Of a stretch of DNA of 64,000 nucleotides, positions 26,016 through 34,942 are shown one piece after another. A program made the position numbers and the translations under genes. Under the pieces are notes generated by a model. The model was not told the DNA's origin. It searched no databases and was given only the letters and a program-made list of their open reading frames with translations. Numbering within the stretch: the stretch's first letter is position 1; every line of letters starts with the position of its first letter. Source of the DNA: JAOABP01 sp964590395 (GTDB lineage Bacteria > Hydrothermota > Tepidihabitantia > Tepidihabitantales > Tepidihabitantaceae); contig CAZPVT010000030.1 of assembly GCA_964590395.1 (NCBI GenBank), positions 278,942 through 342,941 on the forward strand, read 5' to 3'.

Positions 26016-27460
26016 CTGCTTTTTTTCAACAATCCCTTTATTACTCCGGTGTCCTCAGAAGTAATCTCATTGGCAATGATCAGGATGACACAGTACACAA
26101 CCAAACCAGCAGAGATACTTGCGAGCCAATTTATGGACAACAACGCGGAGACAATAAGTGCTGCAGCTATTGAAGCCAAAAATATCCGTAACAAACTTTT
26201 GCCCAAATCACTTAACGTTCTATTACAAAAATCTTGGCTGGTCCAAATTATAATATAAAAAATAACACTGACAAACTCAGCGGCAATCACCGATAATGCG
26301 GCGCCAGTTGCATTGAACAAGGGAATCAGCAGCAAGTTGCCAAGGACATTAACCACCAGCGCCAATCCGGTCTGGACCGTCATCAGTTTCGCCCGATTAG
26401 TCGCCATAAAGTAATTGCTGAACAGTGAAGAAAATCCAGCCAAAAATGTCCACCAGACTAATATTCTTAATACCGGGAAGGAGGAAAGATATCTCTGACC
26501 GTAGATCAGAAGAATCAAGCGCTCCGCCAATATTGTTCCCAGCGCGGCAATGGGCAATAGTATCAACATCATTATCCTAATCGCTTTGGCAATTGCTTTT
26601 TTAAGTTGGACATTGTCGTGGGTGAATAAATTGGAAAAAACCGGATACAGCGCGGTGGAAAATGAAATGCCGAGCGAACTCAAGCCGATTACTAATCGAA
26701 ATGCCGCATTAAATATGCCCACCGGCCGGTCCCCACTGAGTTTAGATAATAAAGTTGAGCCATTCCAATAGTAGAAAAGGACAAATATTGTCCCGATGCC
26801 AATGGGTAGACCATCACGCAGCAGTCGCGCCCATTTTTTGATATCAAAACTTAATCGTAACGGTACAAATTGTCGCGCAATGATGGCGCCGCCAGCAACC
26901 GTCGCGGACAAACCGGCACCGGTGTAGAGCCAGGCATAACTTATCGTTTGGGGTAAACTACGACGCAGGAGTAATACCCCGGTAAATAACATAAAACTCT
27001 GCACAATCCGTACGACCGCGGTATACTCCATCCGTTGAAAACCTTGGAAGATATAACAAAAGTAAGCAGTGAAAGCAGTTTCAAAGACAAAAAGACTGCA
27101 GATATAGACAACCAGTCGATTCTCTAGCGGGTACCCCAGGATATTGACTAACAACCAGATCAAACCAATTACCAGAATTGCCATCATGCTCTTAATACCC
27201 AAGGCATTATGGATGTGATACCGGGCAACTTTACTATCCCGGGCGATCTCCCGTGCAGCGATAGCACCTAAACCCAAATCAGTTAGTGCCGAGAACATCG
27301 TTGCGAAGGCAAATCCAAAAGAGAGGACGCCAAACCGTTCCACACCAAGATGCCGTGCTGCCAGAACATAGAAGAAAAACATCAATACTTTGTTGGCAAT
27401 ATCCGCGATCGTTAAAAAAAAGGTGTTGATGGCAACCCGAGTGTAAGAGTAACCGGACAC
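26012..27460 (-). CDS. Wzx/PST-type polysaccharide flippase
   Basis: A 482-residue polytopic protein of the MOP superfamily with about 14 helices. Its N-terminus (NTFFLTIADIANKVLMFFFYVLAARHLGVERFG) is the standard Wzx start, with the polar Arg and Gly after the second helix. It begins with GTG two bases before the end of the wzz-like gene. It would flip undecaprenyl-linked repeat units for polymerisation. With the MurJ-like protein it makes two flippases in one glycan block, possibly for two different lipid-linked products. Confidence 0.87.
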   Translation of the reverse strand: MSGYSYTRVAINTFFLTIADIANKVLMFFFYVLAARHLGVERFGVLSFGFAFATMFSALTDLGLGAIAAREIARDSKVARYHIHNALGIKSMMAILVIGLIWLLVNILGYPLENRLVVYICSLFVFETAFTAYFCYIFQGFQRMEYTAVVRIVQSFMLFTGVLLLRRSLPQTISYAWLYTGAGLSATVAGGAIIARQFVPLRLSFDIKKWARLLRDGLPIGIGTIFVLFYYWNGSTLLSKLSGDRPVGIFNAAFRLVIGLSSLGISFSTALYPVFSNLFTHDNVQLKKAIAKAIRIMMLILLPIAALGTILAERLILLIYGQRYLSSFPVLRILVWWTFLAGFSSLFSNYFMATNRAKLMTVQTGLALVVNVLGNLLLIPLFNATGAALSVIAAEFVSVIFYIIIWTSQDFCNRTLSDLGKSLLRIFLASIAAALIVSALLSINWLASISAGLVVYCVILIIANEITSEDTGVIKGLLKKSR

Positions 27461-27461
27461 G

Positions 27462-28691
27462 CTATTTCTGCCGGCGTAATCTCAGTACCCTGAATAAACC
27501 GACAAAGGCAACTTTAATCTCCCGAGCGAGCTGCTGCCAGCGTTGATAATCGTCCGGGCGAGAATCACGTAGCGATTCGAAATACACCCTAATAAATGCA
27601 AAGATAATGCCGGTAGAAAGGCTAAAAACGAACGCCACTAAAATAAAGATACTCCGACGGGGGAAACTGTGACGCTGCGGAGGAACCGCATAATCAAGAA
27701 CGGTAACAGTTGGGGCGTCTCTTGCCTCCAAAACCTTGGCATACTCATACTGTTGATAAAGCATCGCGTATGTCTCTTCTTGAATACGGAAATCTCGGTA
27801 GCGCCGGGCAAATTCGGCACCAACTTCGGGCAAATGATTAAAAGCCACGGCAAAACCTACCCCAAAACCATTGACATCACCTCTCGCTTCCAATCGCTGC
27901 AGCTGCTCGTTAAAGGCACGAACTTCGCGTTGCAGATTGAGAAAATAAGGATTATCAGGACTGGCTATATCTTTTATCGTGTGCAATTCCGCCTGTTTTA
28001 CATAAGCCTGTGACTTGAGTCGGGCGTAAGCATCGATCGCCGCCTTGGTTTCCTCATCAAGCACCACGACCTTATGACGGAGCTGAAATACCTTCAACGA
28101 TTCTTGTGCTTCTGCGAGTGTCTTTGCCGCATCTTTGAGTCGTCCTTCCAAAAAAATCCTCATATTACGACCGCGACTGATATTGGAGTTTCTAAGAAAA
28201 TTGTCAAGTTCACCGATATAACAATTAGCCAACCGTGCCGCCAGCTGTGGAGTTTTTGCCTCGACACCAATCCGCACAATTCCCTCATCGCCCACCCCGA
28301 CTTTTGTCATTTTCTTTAACTGTTTACGCACCTTTTCAACTTGTGTGGGCTTGATTCGATAGTAATAAGCAATACTACACTCCTCAGCGACCCGATCCAG
28401 TATCGTTCGGCTTGTCAGTATACCAGCCATAATATCCGAGGCGCCGCTCGCGCCCCCTAATGCGCCCAATCGCAGACGAGAAAGGCCACCGGTAAGTCCG
28501 GTACCTAAAATACTGGTAAATCCAAATAGGTCTCCCTCCTCGGTTGGCGGCAATAACTGCGCGACCGCGATATAACGTTTCGGCAAAATGAACGTAACGC
28601 CCAGCACAATTATTGTAAACACCAGTGTGTTAACGATAATCAATTTCCGCCAGCGCAGGAGGACTTCAATGTAAGTTACTAATCTGTTCAT
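27462..28691 (-). CDS. Chain-length determinant protein (Wzz/GNVR family)
   Basis: A 409-residue protein with two membrane helices (about 17-36 and 360-383) around a large periplasmic coiled-coil domain. The proline-rich motif before the second helix (AVPPQRHSFPRRSIF) is the PCP signature. It sets the modal length of the polymer with Wzy. There is no tyrosine-kinase domain. The short cytoplasmic tail is basic (RVLRLRRQK). A promoter sits between this gene and the wecB-like gene, with the -10 box six bases before the ATG. Confidence 0.9.
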   Translation of the reverse strand: MNRLVTYIEVLLRWRKLIIVNTLVFTIIVLGVTFILPKRYIAVAQLLPPTEEGDLFGFTSILGTGLTGGLSRLRLGALGGASGASDIMAGILTSRTILDRVAEECSIAYYYRIKPTQVEKVRKQLKKMTKVGVGDEGIVRIGVEAKTPQLAARLANCYIGELDNFLRNSNISRGRNMRIFLEGRLKDAAKTLAEAQESLKVFQLRHKVVVLDEETKAAIDAYARLKSQAYVKQAELHTIKDIASPDNPYFLNLQREVRAFNEQLQRLEARGDVNGFGVGFAVAFNHLPEVGAEFARRYRDFRIQEETYAMLYQQYEYAKVLEARDAPTVTVLDYAVPPQRHSFPRRSIFILVAFVFSLSTGIIFAFIRVYFESLRDSRPDDYQRWQQLAREIKVAFVGLFRVLRLRRQK

Positions 28692-28697
28692 CCCCTC

Positions 28698-28725
28698 AGT
28701 CTAAATATTAATTAACGCTTGTCAA
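28698..28725 (-). promoter_or_regulatory. Leaderless-type promoter of the wzz-like gene
   Basis: TTGACA (28725-28720), a 16 bp spacer and TAGACT (28703-28698), with only GAGGGG between the -10 box and the ATG at 28691. The gap between the two genes holds nothing else. Confidence 0.5.
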
Positions 28726-28726
28726 T

Positions 28727-29851
28727 TTAGGCCAGCCATTCGGTCAAAACCTTTCTTATCCTTTTTGCTGCCTTGCCATCGCCGAACGGACTTTTCCTTT
28801 TTGCCTGCCGGTGATAAACCTCTGTCGATTCTAAAAGTTGCGCGGTGGTGCTAATAATCCGCTCCGGATTTAAGCCCACGAGTTGGGTAGTGCCGGCATC
28901 TATCGCCTCCGGTCTTTCGGTCCTCTCTCGCAAAACTAAAACCGGCTTACCAAGGACGGGAGCCTCCTCTTGGATACCACCCGAATCGGTTAATACCAGA
29001 TAACTGGATTTCAACAACCAAATAAAATCGGGATAAAGGAGAGGCTCAAGTAACTTAATTCGTTCCTGACCGGCCAGTATTTGATAAACCGTCCGGCGCA
29101 CATTGGGGTTTAAGTGTACCGGAAACACAACCATAACATCCCGATACCGGTTGACAATTGCCAGCAATGAACGACAAACCCCAACGAGGGCATTCCCGAA
29201 ACTCTCCCGCCGGTGTAGCGTCACCAAGAGAATTCGGTTATGAAAATCCCATCCTTGTACCAATCTTTCCATTCGCAAACTCGGCTTTATCCCTTTACTC
29301 ATCATTAGCAATGCATCGATTACCGTATTCCCGGTTACGAAAACCATTTTTTCGTTAACCCCTTCGTTAATTAAATTTTGCCGTGCTCGTTCTGTAGGAG
29401 CAAAATGGATATCCGCCAGCACGGTTATAAAACGGCGATTAACCTCTTCAGGGAACGGTGCAAACTTATCACCGGTGCGTAGTCCAGCCTCAATGTGGCC
29501 AACTGGTATTCGCTGGTAGTAACCGGCAAGCGCCGAGGCAAAAGCACTACTCGCATCACCTTGGACCAAAATCAGATCCGGTTTTTCCTTGGTCAATATC
29601 GGTTCTAATCGCCTCAGAGTCCTTACAAGAACAATGCCCAGTGTCTGATTCTTCAGAATAATTTGTAGGTCGTAATCGGGGACAATTTCAAAAACACTCA
29701 AAACAGAATCAAGCATCTCGCGATGTTGAGCAGTTACCACTACTATCACCTGAAATCTCTGGGGATACTGCTTTAACTCCAAGATCACCGGTGCCATTTT
29801 AATTGCCTCTGGCCTTGTTCCGAAGGAAAAAAGTATTTTATGCTGATTCAT
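28727..29851 (-). CDS. wecB: UDP-N-acetylglucosamine 2-epimerase (non-hydrolysing)
   Basis: A 374-residue enzyme that interconverts UDP-GlcNAc and UDP-ManNAc. The motifs are FGTRPEAIKMAPV at the N-terminus, HIEAGLRTGDKFAPFPEEVNR near residue 115, LVTLHRRESFG and LTDSGGIQEEAPVLGKP, all diagnostic. The ATG at 29851 is preferred because AGGA lies seven bases upstream; a GTG at 29857 is also in frame. It follows polA by 24 bp and precedes wzz, supplying a ManNAc-type sugar to the glycan. Confidence 0.93.
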   Translation of the reverse strand: MNQHKILFSFGTRPEAIKMAPVILELKQYPQRFQVIVVVTAQHREMLDSVLSVFEIVPDYDLQIILKNQTLGIVLVRTLRRLEPILTKEKPDLILVQGDASSAFASALAGYYQRIPVGHIEAGLRTGDKFAPFPEEVNRRFITVLADIHFAPTERARQNLINEGVNEKMVFVTGNTVIDALLMMSKGIKPSLRMERLVQGWDFHNRILLVTLHRRESFGNALVGVCRSLLAIVNRYRDVMVVFPVHLNPNVRRTVYQILAGQERIKLLEPLLYPDFIWLLKSSYLVLTDSGGIQEEAPVLGKPVLVLRERTERPEAIDAGTTQLVGLNPERIISTTAQLLESTEVYHRQAKRKSPFGDGKAAKRIRKVLTEWLA

Positions 29852-29875
29852 CAACACATCCTAATATTTATACCG

Positions 29876-32377
29876 TCAAAGAGACTCGCCCCAATTCGTT
29901 CCCGCACCAATGTCCACTACCAGTGGAACATGTAACTGCCAAGATCTCTCCATTTCATCCTTTACCATCTCTTTAACCTTATCGCAACAGCCCTCCTCTA
30001 CTTCGATTAACAACTCATCGTGAATCTGAAGAATTATTCCTCCTTCAACCTTAGCGTCATGCAACCGTTGATCAACGATAATCATCGCTCGCTTTATTAT
30101 GTCAGCCGCCGATCCCTGCATTGGCGCATTGAGTGCTGCGCGCAACGCCGCATCAGCTTCCGGTCGATTTTCGCTCGCTATCCCGGGCACCGGTCTAATT
30201 CTTCCCGAAATCGTTCGAACAAATCCATCTTTTCTTACCTGTTCTGTTAACCGTTCACGCCAATCCGCGACTCCGGGAAACTGGACAAAATACTTCTCCA
30301 TAAAGGCTCTTGCCTGCTCAATTGGAATATCCATCCGGGTAGAAAGTCCCCAATCCCCCATTCCATAAATAATGCCATAATTCACCATCTTGGCTATACG
30401 GCGCTGCTCGGGAGTAACATCTTCCGGTGCGATACCCAAGATAGTTGCCGCGGTCGCGGTGTGGATATCCTCACCGCGGTTAAAAGCCTCAATTAACCGC
30501 TCATCTTCGGAAAAATGGGCAAGTACCCGCAGTTCGATCTGTGAATAATCAGCCGAAATCAGCATCATCCTGTCACCCGCCACAAATCCCTTTCTTATTT
30601 TCCGCCCGATTTCCCCCCGGATCGGAATATTTTGCAAGTTAGGCTGGATACTGGAAAGCCGGCCGGTACTGGTTCCCCATTGATTAAAACTGGTATGGAG
30701 CCGTTGAGTTTTGGGATTAACCATCGCGGGTAACGGTGCCAAATAGGTATTGCATAACTTATCCAGTTCTCGATATCTTAAGACTTCGGGAATGATAGGA
30801 TGGGCATTGACTAAATCCAACAGCACATCAGAACCGGTCGAATACCCTGTTTTCGTTCTCCTACCACGAGGCAACTTCAATCGTTCGTACAATACTGTCG
30901 CCAACTGCTTTGGCGAACCGATATTAAACTGCACTCCAGCCAGATTCCAGATCTTTTGGGTCAGTTGATGCTTCTCATTCTCCAGCTCATTGAGCAGTTG
31001 ACCAAAGAAACCGACATCGATCTTTATCCCCCGTTCTTCCATTCGGACAAGCACAGCAATCAACGGCATTTCCAGTTCATCATAAACCGTTTTCAGGCCA
31101 AGTGCAGAAACCTCTGGTAATAACGAATTATAAACCCTTACTGCCCATCCGGCTGCCTCGCCGTTTTTAATCTCGGTCAGTGTTTCCTTTAGCACCTGCG
31201 CAACAACATCCTCGGTGTTGTACCGCTTACGATTCGGATCCACAAGCCAAGCAGCGATACAGTTATCAAAGAAGGGCTCGTGCAATGTAAAACCGGCGTT
31301 CAGCAGCTGCTTCATTTCCTCTTTTATATTAAACCCTACCTTGATCAGTTCCTGATCAGAACAAACCTTCGCTATCGTTTGTTGCTCTTTTAAGGGTAGA
31401 AACATAATTATGTTTTCTTCGCCGGCAATCCAAAACCCTTTTTCTGGTGCAAAGGCGAAACCAATTACCCCTCCATCTGTAATTTTACGCACCAACTCTG
31501 CATTGAAGTCTTTGATCTGCCAATGGTTATTACTCCCCGATATAACTACCGACGGCTGTAACTCTTTCAAAAAAGAAGTGAACTCCAGTTCCCGATAAAT
31601 TTCGGTTAATTTTACTGTATCCGGATCAGTTAACTTCAGAAACTCAATTGCTACGATTGCTTCGGCTCTTGGTTTAATCACCGCCAAATCTCGGGAGAGA
31701 ATTGCTATGTCGCGATAAATTTTCAGATTCTCTTCGTTTGCCAATACCTGCTCAAGAGTTCCGTATTTTATTAAAAGCGCCTTTGCCTTTTTGGGTCCAA
31801 TACCCGGAACACCAGGGATATTGTCTGCCGGATCACCAGCAAGTGCCAAGAAATCTGCTACCTGCTCTGGGGCTATTCCGAATTTCTCTTTTACTACGCT
31901 GGGATCGTAATATTTTTCCTGGTAAGGATCAAAGACCTTTACGTTTTCCCCCACCAGTTGTAAAAGATCTTTATCACCACTGACAATTATCACCTCCAAT
32001 CCCGCTTCTTTCCCCTGTTGAGCAAGAGCACCAATGACATCGTCCGCCTCGATACCAGTAATCTCCAAAACTTTCAGACTCCAAGCGGTTACTATCATCT
32101 TAGCATAACCGATCGACTGATTAAGCTCAGGTGGCATCTTTGGTCGCTGAGCCTTATAATCAACATAAATCTCATCCCGAAAGGTCTTACCTGGAGCATC
32201 AAAAACCACTGCACAAAAAGCTGGCTTCAAATTCCGTAAAACCTTTTTTAAGGTATTGGCAAAACCAAAAATCGCCGATGTATTCATTCCCTTAGAATTA
32301 CGCAACGGATTCCGGATAAAGGCGAAAAAGCTACGATAGAGCACTGAGTGGGCATCGATTAAAACCAATCTGCTCAT
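29876..32377 (-). CDS. polA: DNA polymerase I, proofreading site degenerate
   Basis: A family A polymerase of 833 residues. Residues 1-290 form the 5'-nuclease domain (LVLIDAHSVLYRSFFAF, IEADDVIGALA, SGDKDLLQL). The middle domain lacks the DxE of the 3'-5' exonuclease (VIGFAFAPEKG in its place), as in Taq polymerase, so it should not proofread. The polymerase domain has motif A DYSQIELRVLAH, motif B RRIAKMVNYGIIYGM and motif C QIHDELLIEVE. ATG at 32377 gives the normal N-terminus; 75 further in-frame bases lie upstream. It heads the long minus-strand block. Confidence 0.96.
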   Translation of the reverse strand: MSRLVLIDAHSVLYRSFFAFIRNPLRNSKGMNTSAIFGFANTLKKVLRNLKPAFCAVVFDAPGKTFRDEIYVDYKAQRPKMPPELNQSIGYAKMIVTAWSLKVLEITGIEADDVIGALAQQGKEAGLEVIIVSGDKDLLQLVGENVKVFDPYQEKYYDPSVVKEKFGIAPEQVADFLALAGDPADNIPGVPGIGPKKAKALLIKYGTLEQVLANEENLKIYRDIAILSRDLAVIKPRAEAIVAIEFLKLTDPDTVKLTEIYRELEFTSFLKELQPSVVISGSNNHWQIKDFNAELVRKITDGGVIGFAFAPEKGFWIAGEENIIMFLPLKEQQTIAKVCSDQELIKVGFNIKEEMKQLLNAGFTLHEPFFDNCIAAWLVDPNRKRYNTEDVVAQVLKETLTEIKNGEAAGWAVRVYNSLLPEVSALGLKTVYDELEMPLIAVLVRMEERGIKIDVGFFGQLLNELENEKHQLTQKIWNLAGVQFNIGSPKQLATVLYERLKLPRGRRTKTGYSTGSDVLLDLVNAHPIIPEVLRYRELDKLCNTYLAPLPAMVNPKTQRLHTSFNQWGTSTGRLSSIQPNLQNIPIRGEIGRKIRKGFVAGDRMMLISADYSQIELRVLAHFSEDERLIEAFNRGEDIHTATAATILGIAPEDVTPEQRRIAKMVNYGIIYGMGDWGLSTRMDIPIEQARAFMEKYFVQFPGVADWRERLTEQVRKDGFVRTISGRIRPVPGIASENRPEADAALRAALNAPMQGSAADIIKRAMIIVDQRLHDAKVEGGIILQIHDELLIEVEEGCCDKVKEMVKDEMERSWQLHVPLVVDIGAGTNWGESL

Positions 32378-32382
32378 AGGAG

Positions 32383-32410
32383 ATTTTACCATCAACCGCT
32401 GTAATTGCAA
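32383..32410 (-). promoter_or_regulatory. Probable leaderless promoter of polA
   Basis: TTGCAA (32410-32405), a 16 bp spacer and TAAAAT (32388-32383), five bases before the ATG at 32377. No Shine-Dalgarno site is present. Confidence 0.4.
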
Positions 32411-32939
32411 GACCTTATCTTGTCGGTTATATATAGTTAAGGTTTTTATCATTTACTCTGACCACCAAGCGATCGCTGGATATCAATCGTTACTAATAAT
32501 ATTTTACCACAATATTAACCATTACTACCATCAAAACGTTTTTGTTATGCCATATATCCCCACAGCCAATGGGCTGACTAAAACCTTTATCATTATCATC
32601 ACCAACGTCATACCGATAACCACACCAGTTACCTAAGGAAGAACCGTAAACTCAACCCGGAATCTTTGCCTAATCTCTAACAAAACCGTAACCCCGACCA
32701 TGGGCGTCTCTATTTCTCAATTCAACAGGATAATGGATGCCATCCCAATACTGCCTAGCGGATTGAATTTAAGATAGGTCTTCATTCTAAGCTATTATAT
32801 CTCAATACAATAACAAAAATAACACCTTTTAATTATACCTCTTTTCTGTCTGTTTCAATCCAAATGGTCTTCCTCACTGGCTGAAGCAAAATAACTAGCT
32901 GATTTTTTTGATAAACGATAATTTACTTTCCCGCAGACC

Positions 32940-32968
32940 TTGACTAATGGTTTCCTCTGATGGATAAT
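32940..32968 (+). promoter_or_regulatory. Promoter of the prfA operon
   Basis: TTGACT (32940-32945), a 17 bp spacer and GATAAT (32963-32968), predicting transcription from about 32975, at the ATG of the 19-codon leader frame. Confidence 0.55.
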
Positions 32969-32973
32969 TTATT

Positions 32974-33033
32974 ATGAAAATATTGAAAGAAAAATTTTCC
33001 GTTCAACTAACTTTAATTGTAGCCGACAGATAA
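32974..33033 (+). CDS. Putative 19-residue leader peptide upstream of prfA
   Basis: An ATG at the predicted transcription start opens MKILKEKFSVQLTLIVADR and stops with TAA four bases before the prfA ATG. prfA itself has no visible ribosome site, so leaderless translation of this frame and re-initiation at prfA is a plausible coupling mechanism. The frame is very short and could be chance. It ends in TAA, a codon that RF1 itself reads. Confidence 0.3.
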   Translation: MKILKEKFSVQLTLIVADR

Positions 33034-33037
33034 CATT

Positions 33038-34108
33038 ATGCCTTTATCTACTGCTGAAATTAATGAAAAGTTTGAATACTTTCGCTTGCGCCGTGCCGAA
33101 TTGGAGAATCTGCTTACCGACCCGGATTTACTCAATAATGTTCCCCAGTACAAAAAGATATTGAATGAACATCGGCAATTAAGTGAAACTCTGACACTTT
33201 TGGAAGAGCTCAGTCATGTAACCAGAGAACTTAACGAAGTTACTGAAATCAGTAAAACTGTTACTGATCCGGAAATACGTAACTGGGCAGAAGGTGAAAT
33301 CGAACGTCTGGAAAACCGGATCGCTGAATTGAACCGAGAATTGTATGAAGCACTCAATCCCAAACCAGCAGAATGGGAAAGGGGCTGTATAGTCGAAATC
33401 AGGGCTGCGGCAGGAGGAGAAGAGGCCGCCCTATTTGCTGCGGACCTTTTCCGGATGTATTTGCGCTTTGCCGAGAAACATAACCTTCAAATCGAAGTGC
33501 TTTCTTCGCGTCCAAGTGATTTAAATGGATTTAAAGAAATCATTTTTTCCGTTGATGGCAAAACCCCTTATCGTTTTTTTCGTTTTGAGAGCGGAGTCCA
33601 TCGGGTACAAAGGGTGCCGGCAACCGAAACATCGGGTAGAATCCACACCTCAACCGTTACAGTAGCAGTTTTACCAACGCAAGAAGAAGAGGATCTTAAG
33701 ATCAGACCCGAGGAAATAAAGATGGAAACTTTTCGCGCGGGGGGACACGGTGGTCAGAATGTTAATAAAGTAAGTTCCGCCGTCCGATTGACCCACCTAC
33801 CAACCGGCACCACCGTCGTCTGCCAGGATGAACGTTCCCAGGCACGAAACCGAGCAAAGGCAATGAAGGTTTTACTGGCAAGACTGGGGGAGATTAAACG
33901 GCAAGCGGAACAGCAAAAGACCACAGAAACCAGAAGGAAACAGATCGGCACTGGGGAACGGAGCGAAAAAATACGAACTTATAACTTTCCTCAGAACCGG
34001 GTCACTGATCACCGGATTAACCTGTCCCTTTACAACCTCGATGCAGTATTGTCTGGTGATCTTGACCAACTGTCAACTGCTTTAGAAAAAGCCGAGGCGT
34101 CACTGTGA
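33038..34108 (+). CDS. prfA: Peptide chain release factor 1
   Basis: A 356-residue class I release factor for UAA and UAG. The tripeptide anticodon PAT is in RVPATETSGRIHTS (about 188-190), which separates it from RF2. The catalytic GGQ loop reads RAGGHGGQNVNKVSSAVRL, with His before GGQ and Asn after it rather than the usual Ala and His. The glutamine that PrmC methylates is present, and prmC follows with a 4 bp overlap. There is no Shine-Dalgarno site; see the leader frame upstream. Confidence 0.97.
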   Translation: MPLSTAEINEKFEYFRLRRAELENLLTDPDLLNNVPQYKKILNEHRQLSETLTLLEELSHVTRELNEVTEISKTVTDPEIRNWAEGEIERLENRIAELNRELYEALNPKPAEWERGCIVEIRAAAGGEEAALFAADLFRMYLRFAEKHNLQIEVLSSRPSDLNGFKEIIFSVDGKTPYRFFRFESGVHRVQRVPATETSGRIHTSTVTVAVLPTQEEEDLKIRPEEIKMETFRAGGHGGQNVNKVSSAVRLTHLPTGTTVVCQDERSQARNRAKAMKVLLARLGEIKRQAEQQKTTETRRKQIGTGERSEKIRTYNFPQNRVTDHRINLSLYNLDAVLSGDLDQLSTALEKAEASL

Positions 34109-34941
34109 ATGATATAAATGATCACTGGACGCTTGCTCAACTAATATCTGAGGCCCGTCGACTAGTTAGTATTGAAGAGGCTGAATATCTGACAATGACT
34201 TTCTTTAACCTGCCCCGTCATGAAATTTACCTCTCTCAAAAAATTCTCGATCCAGAAACCGTCGACAGTTTCTTCCGGCTGGTTAGTAAAGCGCAGACCG
34301 GAGTTCCCATCCAGTACTTAGTTAACTCGGCACCATTTTTAGATTTCAATCTATTCGTAGACGAACGGGTCTTCATTCCCCGGCCCGAAACAGAAGAATT
34401 GGTCCTGCGAACCAGTGCGCGACTGAAAGAACCGAAAGTTATTTTGGACTACGGAACTGGGGCAGGTTGTATTGCCATTGCATTAGCACGAATATTTCCG
34501 GACGCCCAAATATTTGCTGTCGATATATCGGCTCTTGCCTTACAAGTGGCTTCGCTAAATATCAATCGCTACGGACTCAAAAAACAAATCCAACTGAAAC
34601 AGGTAACTTCCCTTTACGAACCACCTCTAAAATTTCTTACGGGACGATTTGACCTGGTTATTTCCAATCCGCCTTATATACCAACCTCAAGAATAAATAA
34701 ACTGGCGGACACCGTTCGGAAAAACGAACCGATTGTTGCCCTTGATGGAGGAAAAGATGGAACCCGAGTAATTAATATGATACTAAACTACGCCCCTGAT
34801 TTTATCCGAAATGGTGGATTGCTGGCGTTGGAAATCGACGAAACGCAAGGTTGGTTTGTCCGAAATAAAATCCCTACTGCCGATATTGAAACGGATTTTG
34901 CGGATAAAATCCGCTATGCCTTCTGGCAGAAAGTGAAGTAA
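34105..34941 (+). CDS. prmC: Release factor glutamine N5-methyltransferase
   Basis: A 278-residue SAM-dependent enzyme that methylates the glutamine of the GGQ motif of release factors. The GTG start overlaps the prfA stop. FIPRPETEELV (about 91-101) is the family linker motif, LDYGTGAGCIAIALA binds SAM and ISNPPYI (about 190-196) is the NPPY catalytic motif. The prfA-prmC pairing is standard and supports both assignments. Confidence 0.95.
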   Translation: MNDINDHWTLAQLISEARRLVSIEEAEYLTMTFFNLPRHEIYLSQKILDPETVDSFFRLVSKAQTGVPIQYLVNSAPFLDFNLFVDERVFIPRPETEELVLRTSARLKEPKVILDYGTGAGCIAIALARIFPDAQIFAVDISALALQVASLNINRYGLKKQIQLKQVTSLYEPPLKFLTGRFDLVISNPPYIPTSRINKLADTVRKNEPIVALDGGKDGTRVINMILNYAPDFIRNGGLLALEIDETQGWFVRNKIPTADIETDFADKIRYAFWQKVK

Positions 34942-34942
34942 A

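Larger units (their letters stand above)
32378..33037 (+). other. Divergent AT-rich intergenic region between polA and prfA
   Basis: It carries the polA promoter at one end and the prfA promoter and leader frame at the other. Between about 32560 and 32810 the minus strand has two reading frames with fairly protein-like composition (one with MTLVMIMIKVLVSPLAVGIY, the other with GRGYGFVRD), each broken by stops. They may be remains of a lost gene, but neither can be called. Confidence 0.5.

Noticed and set aside
32560..32810. Possible gene remnant on the minus strand upstream of polA
   Set aside because: Two frames look partly protein-like but each has stop codons, and neither matches a family I know.
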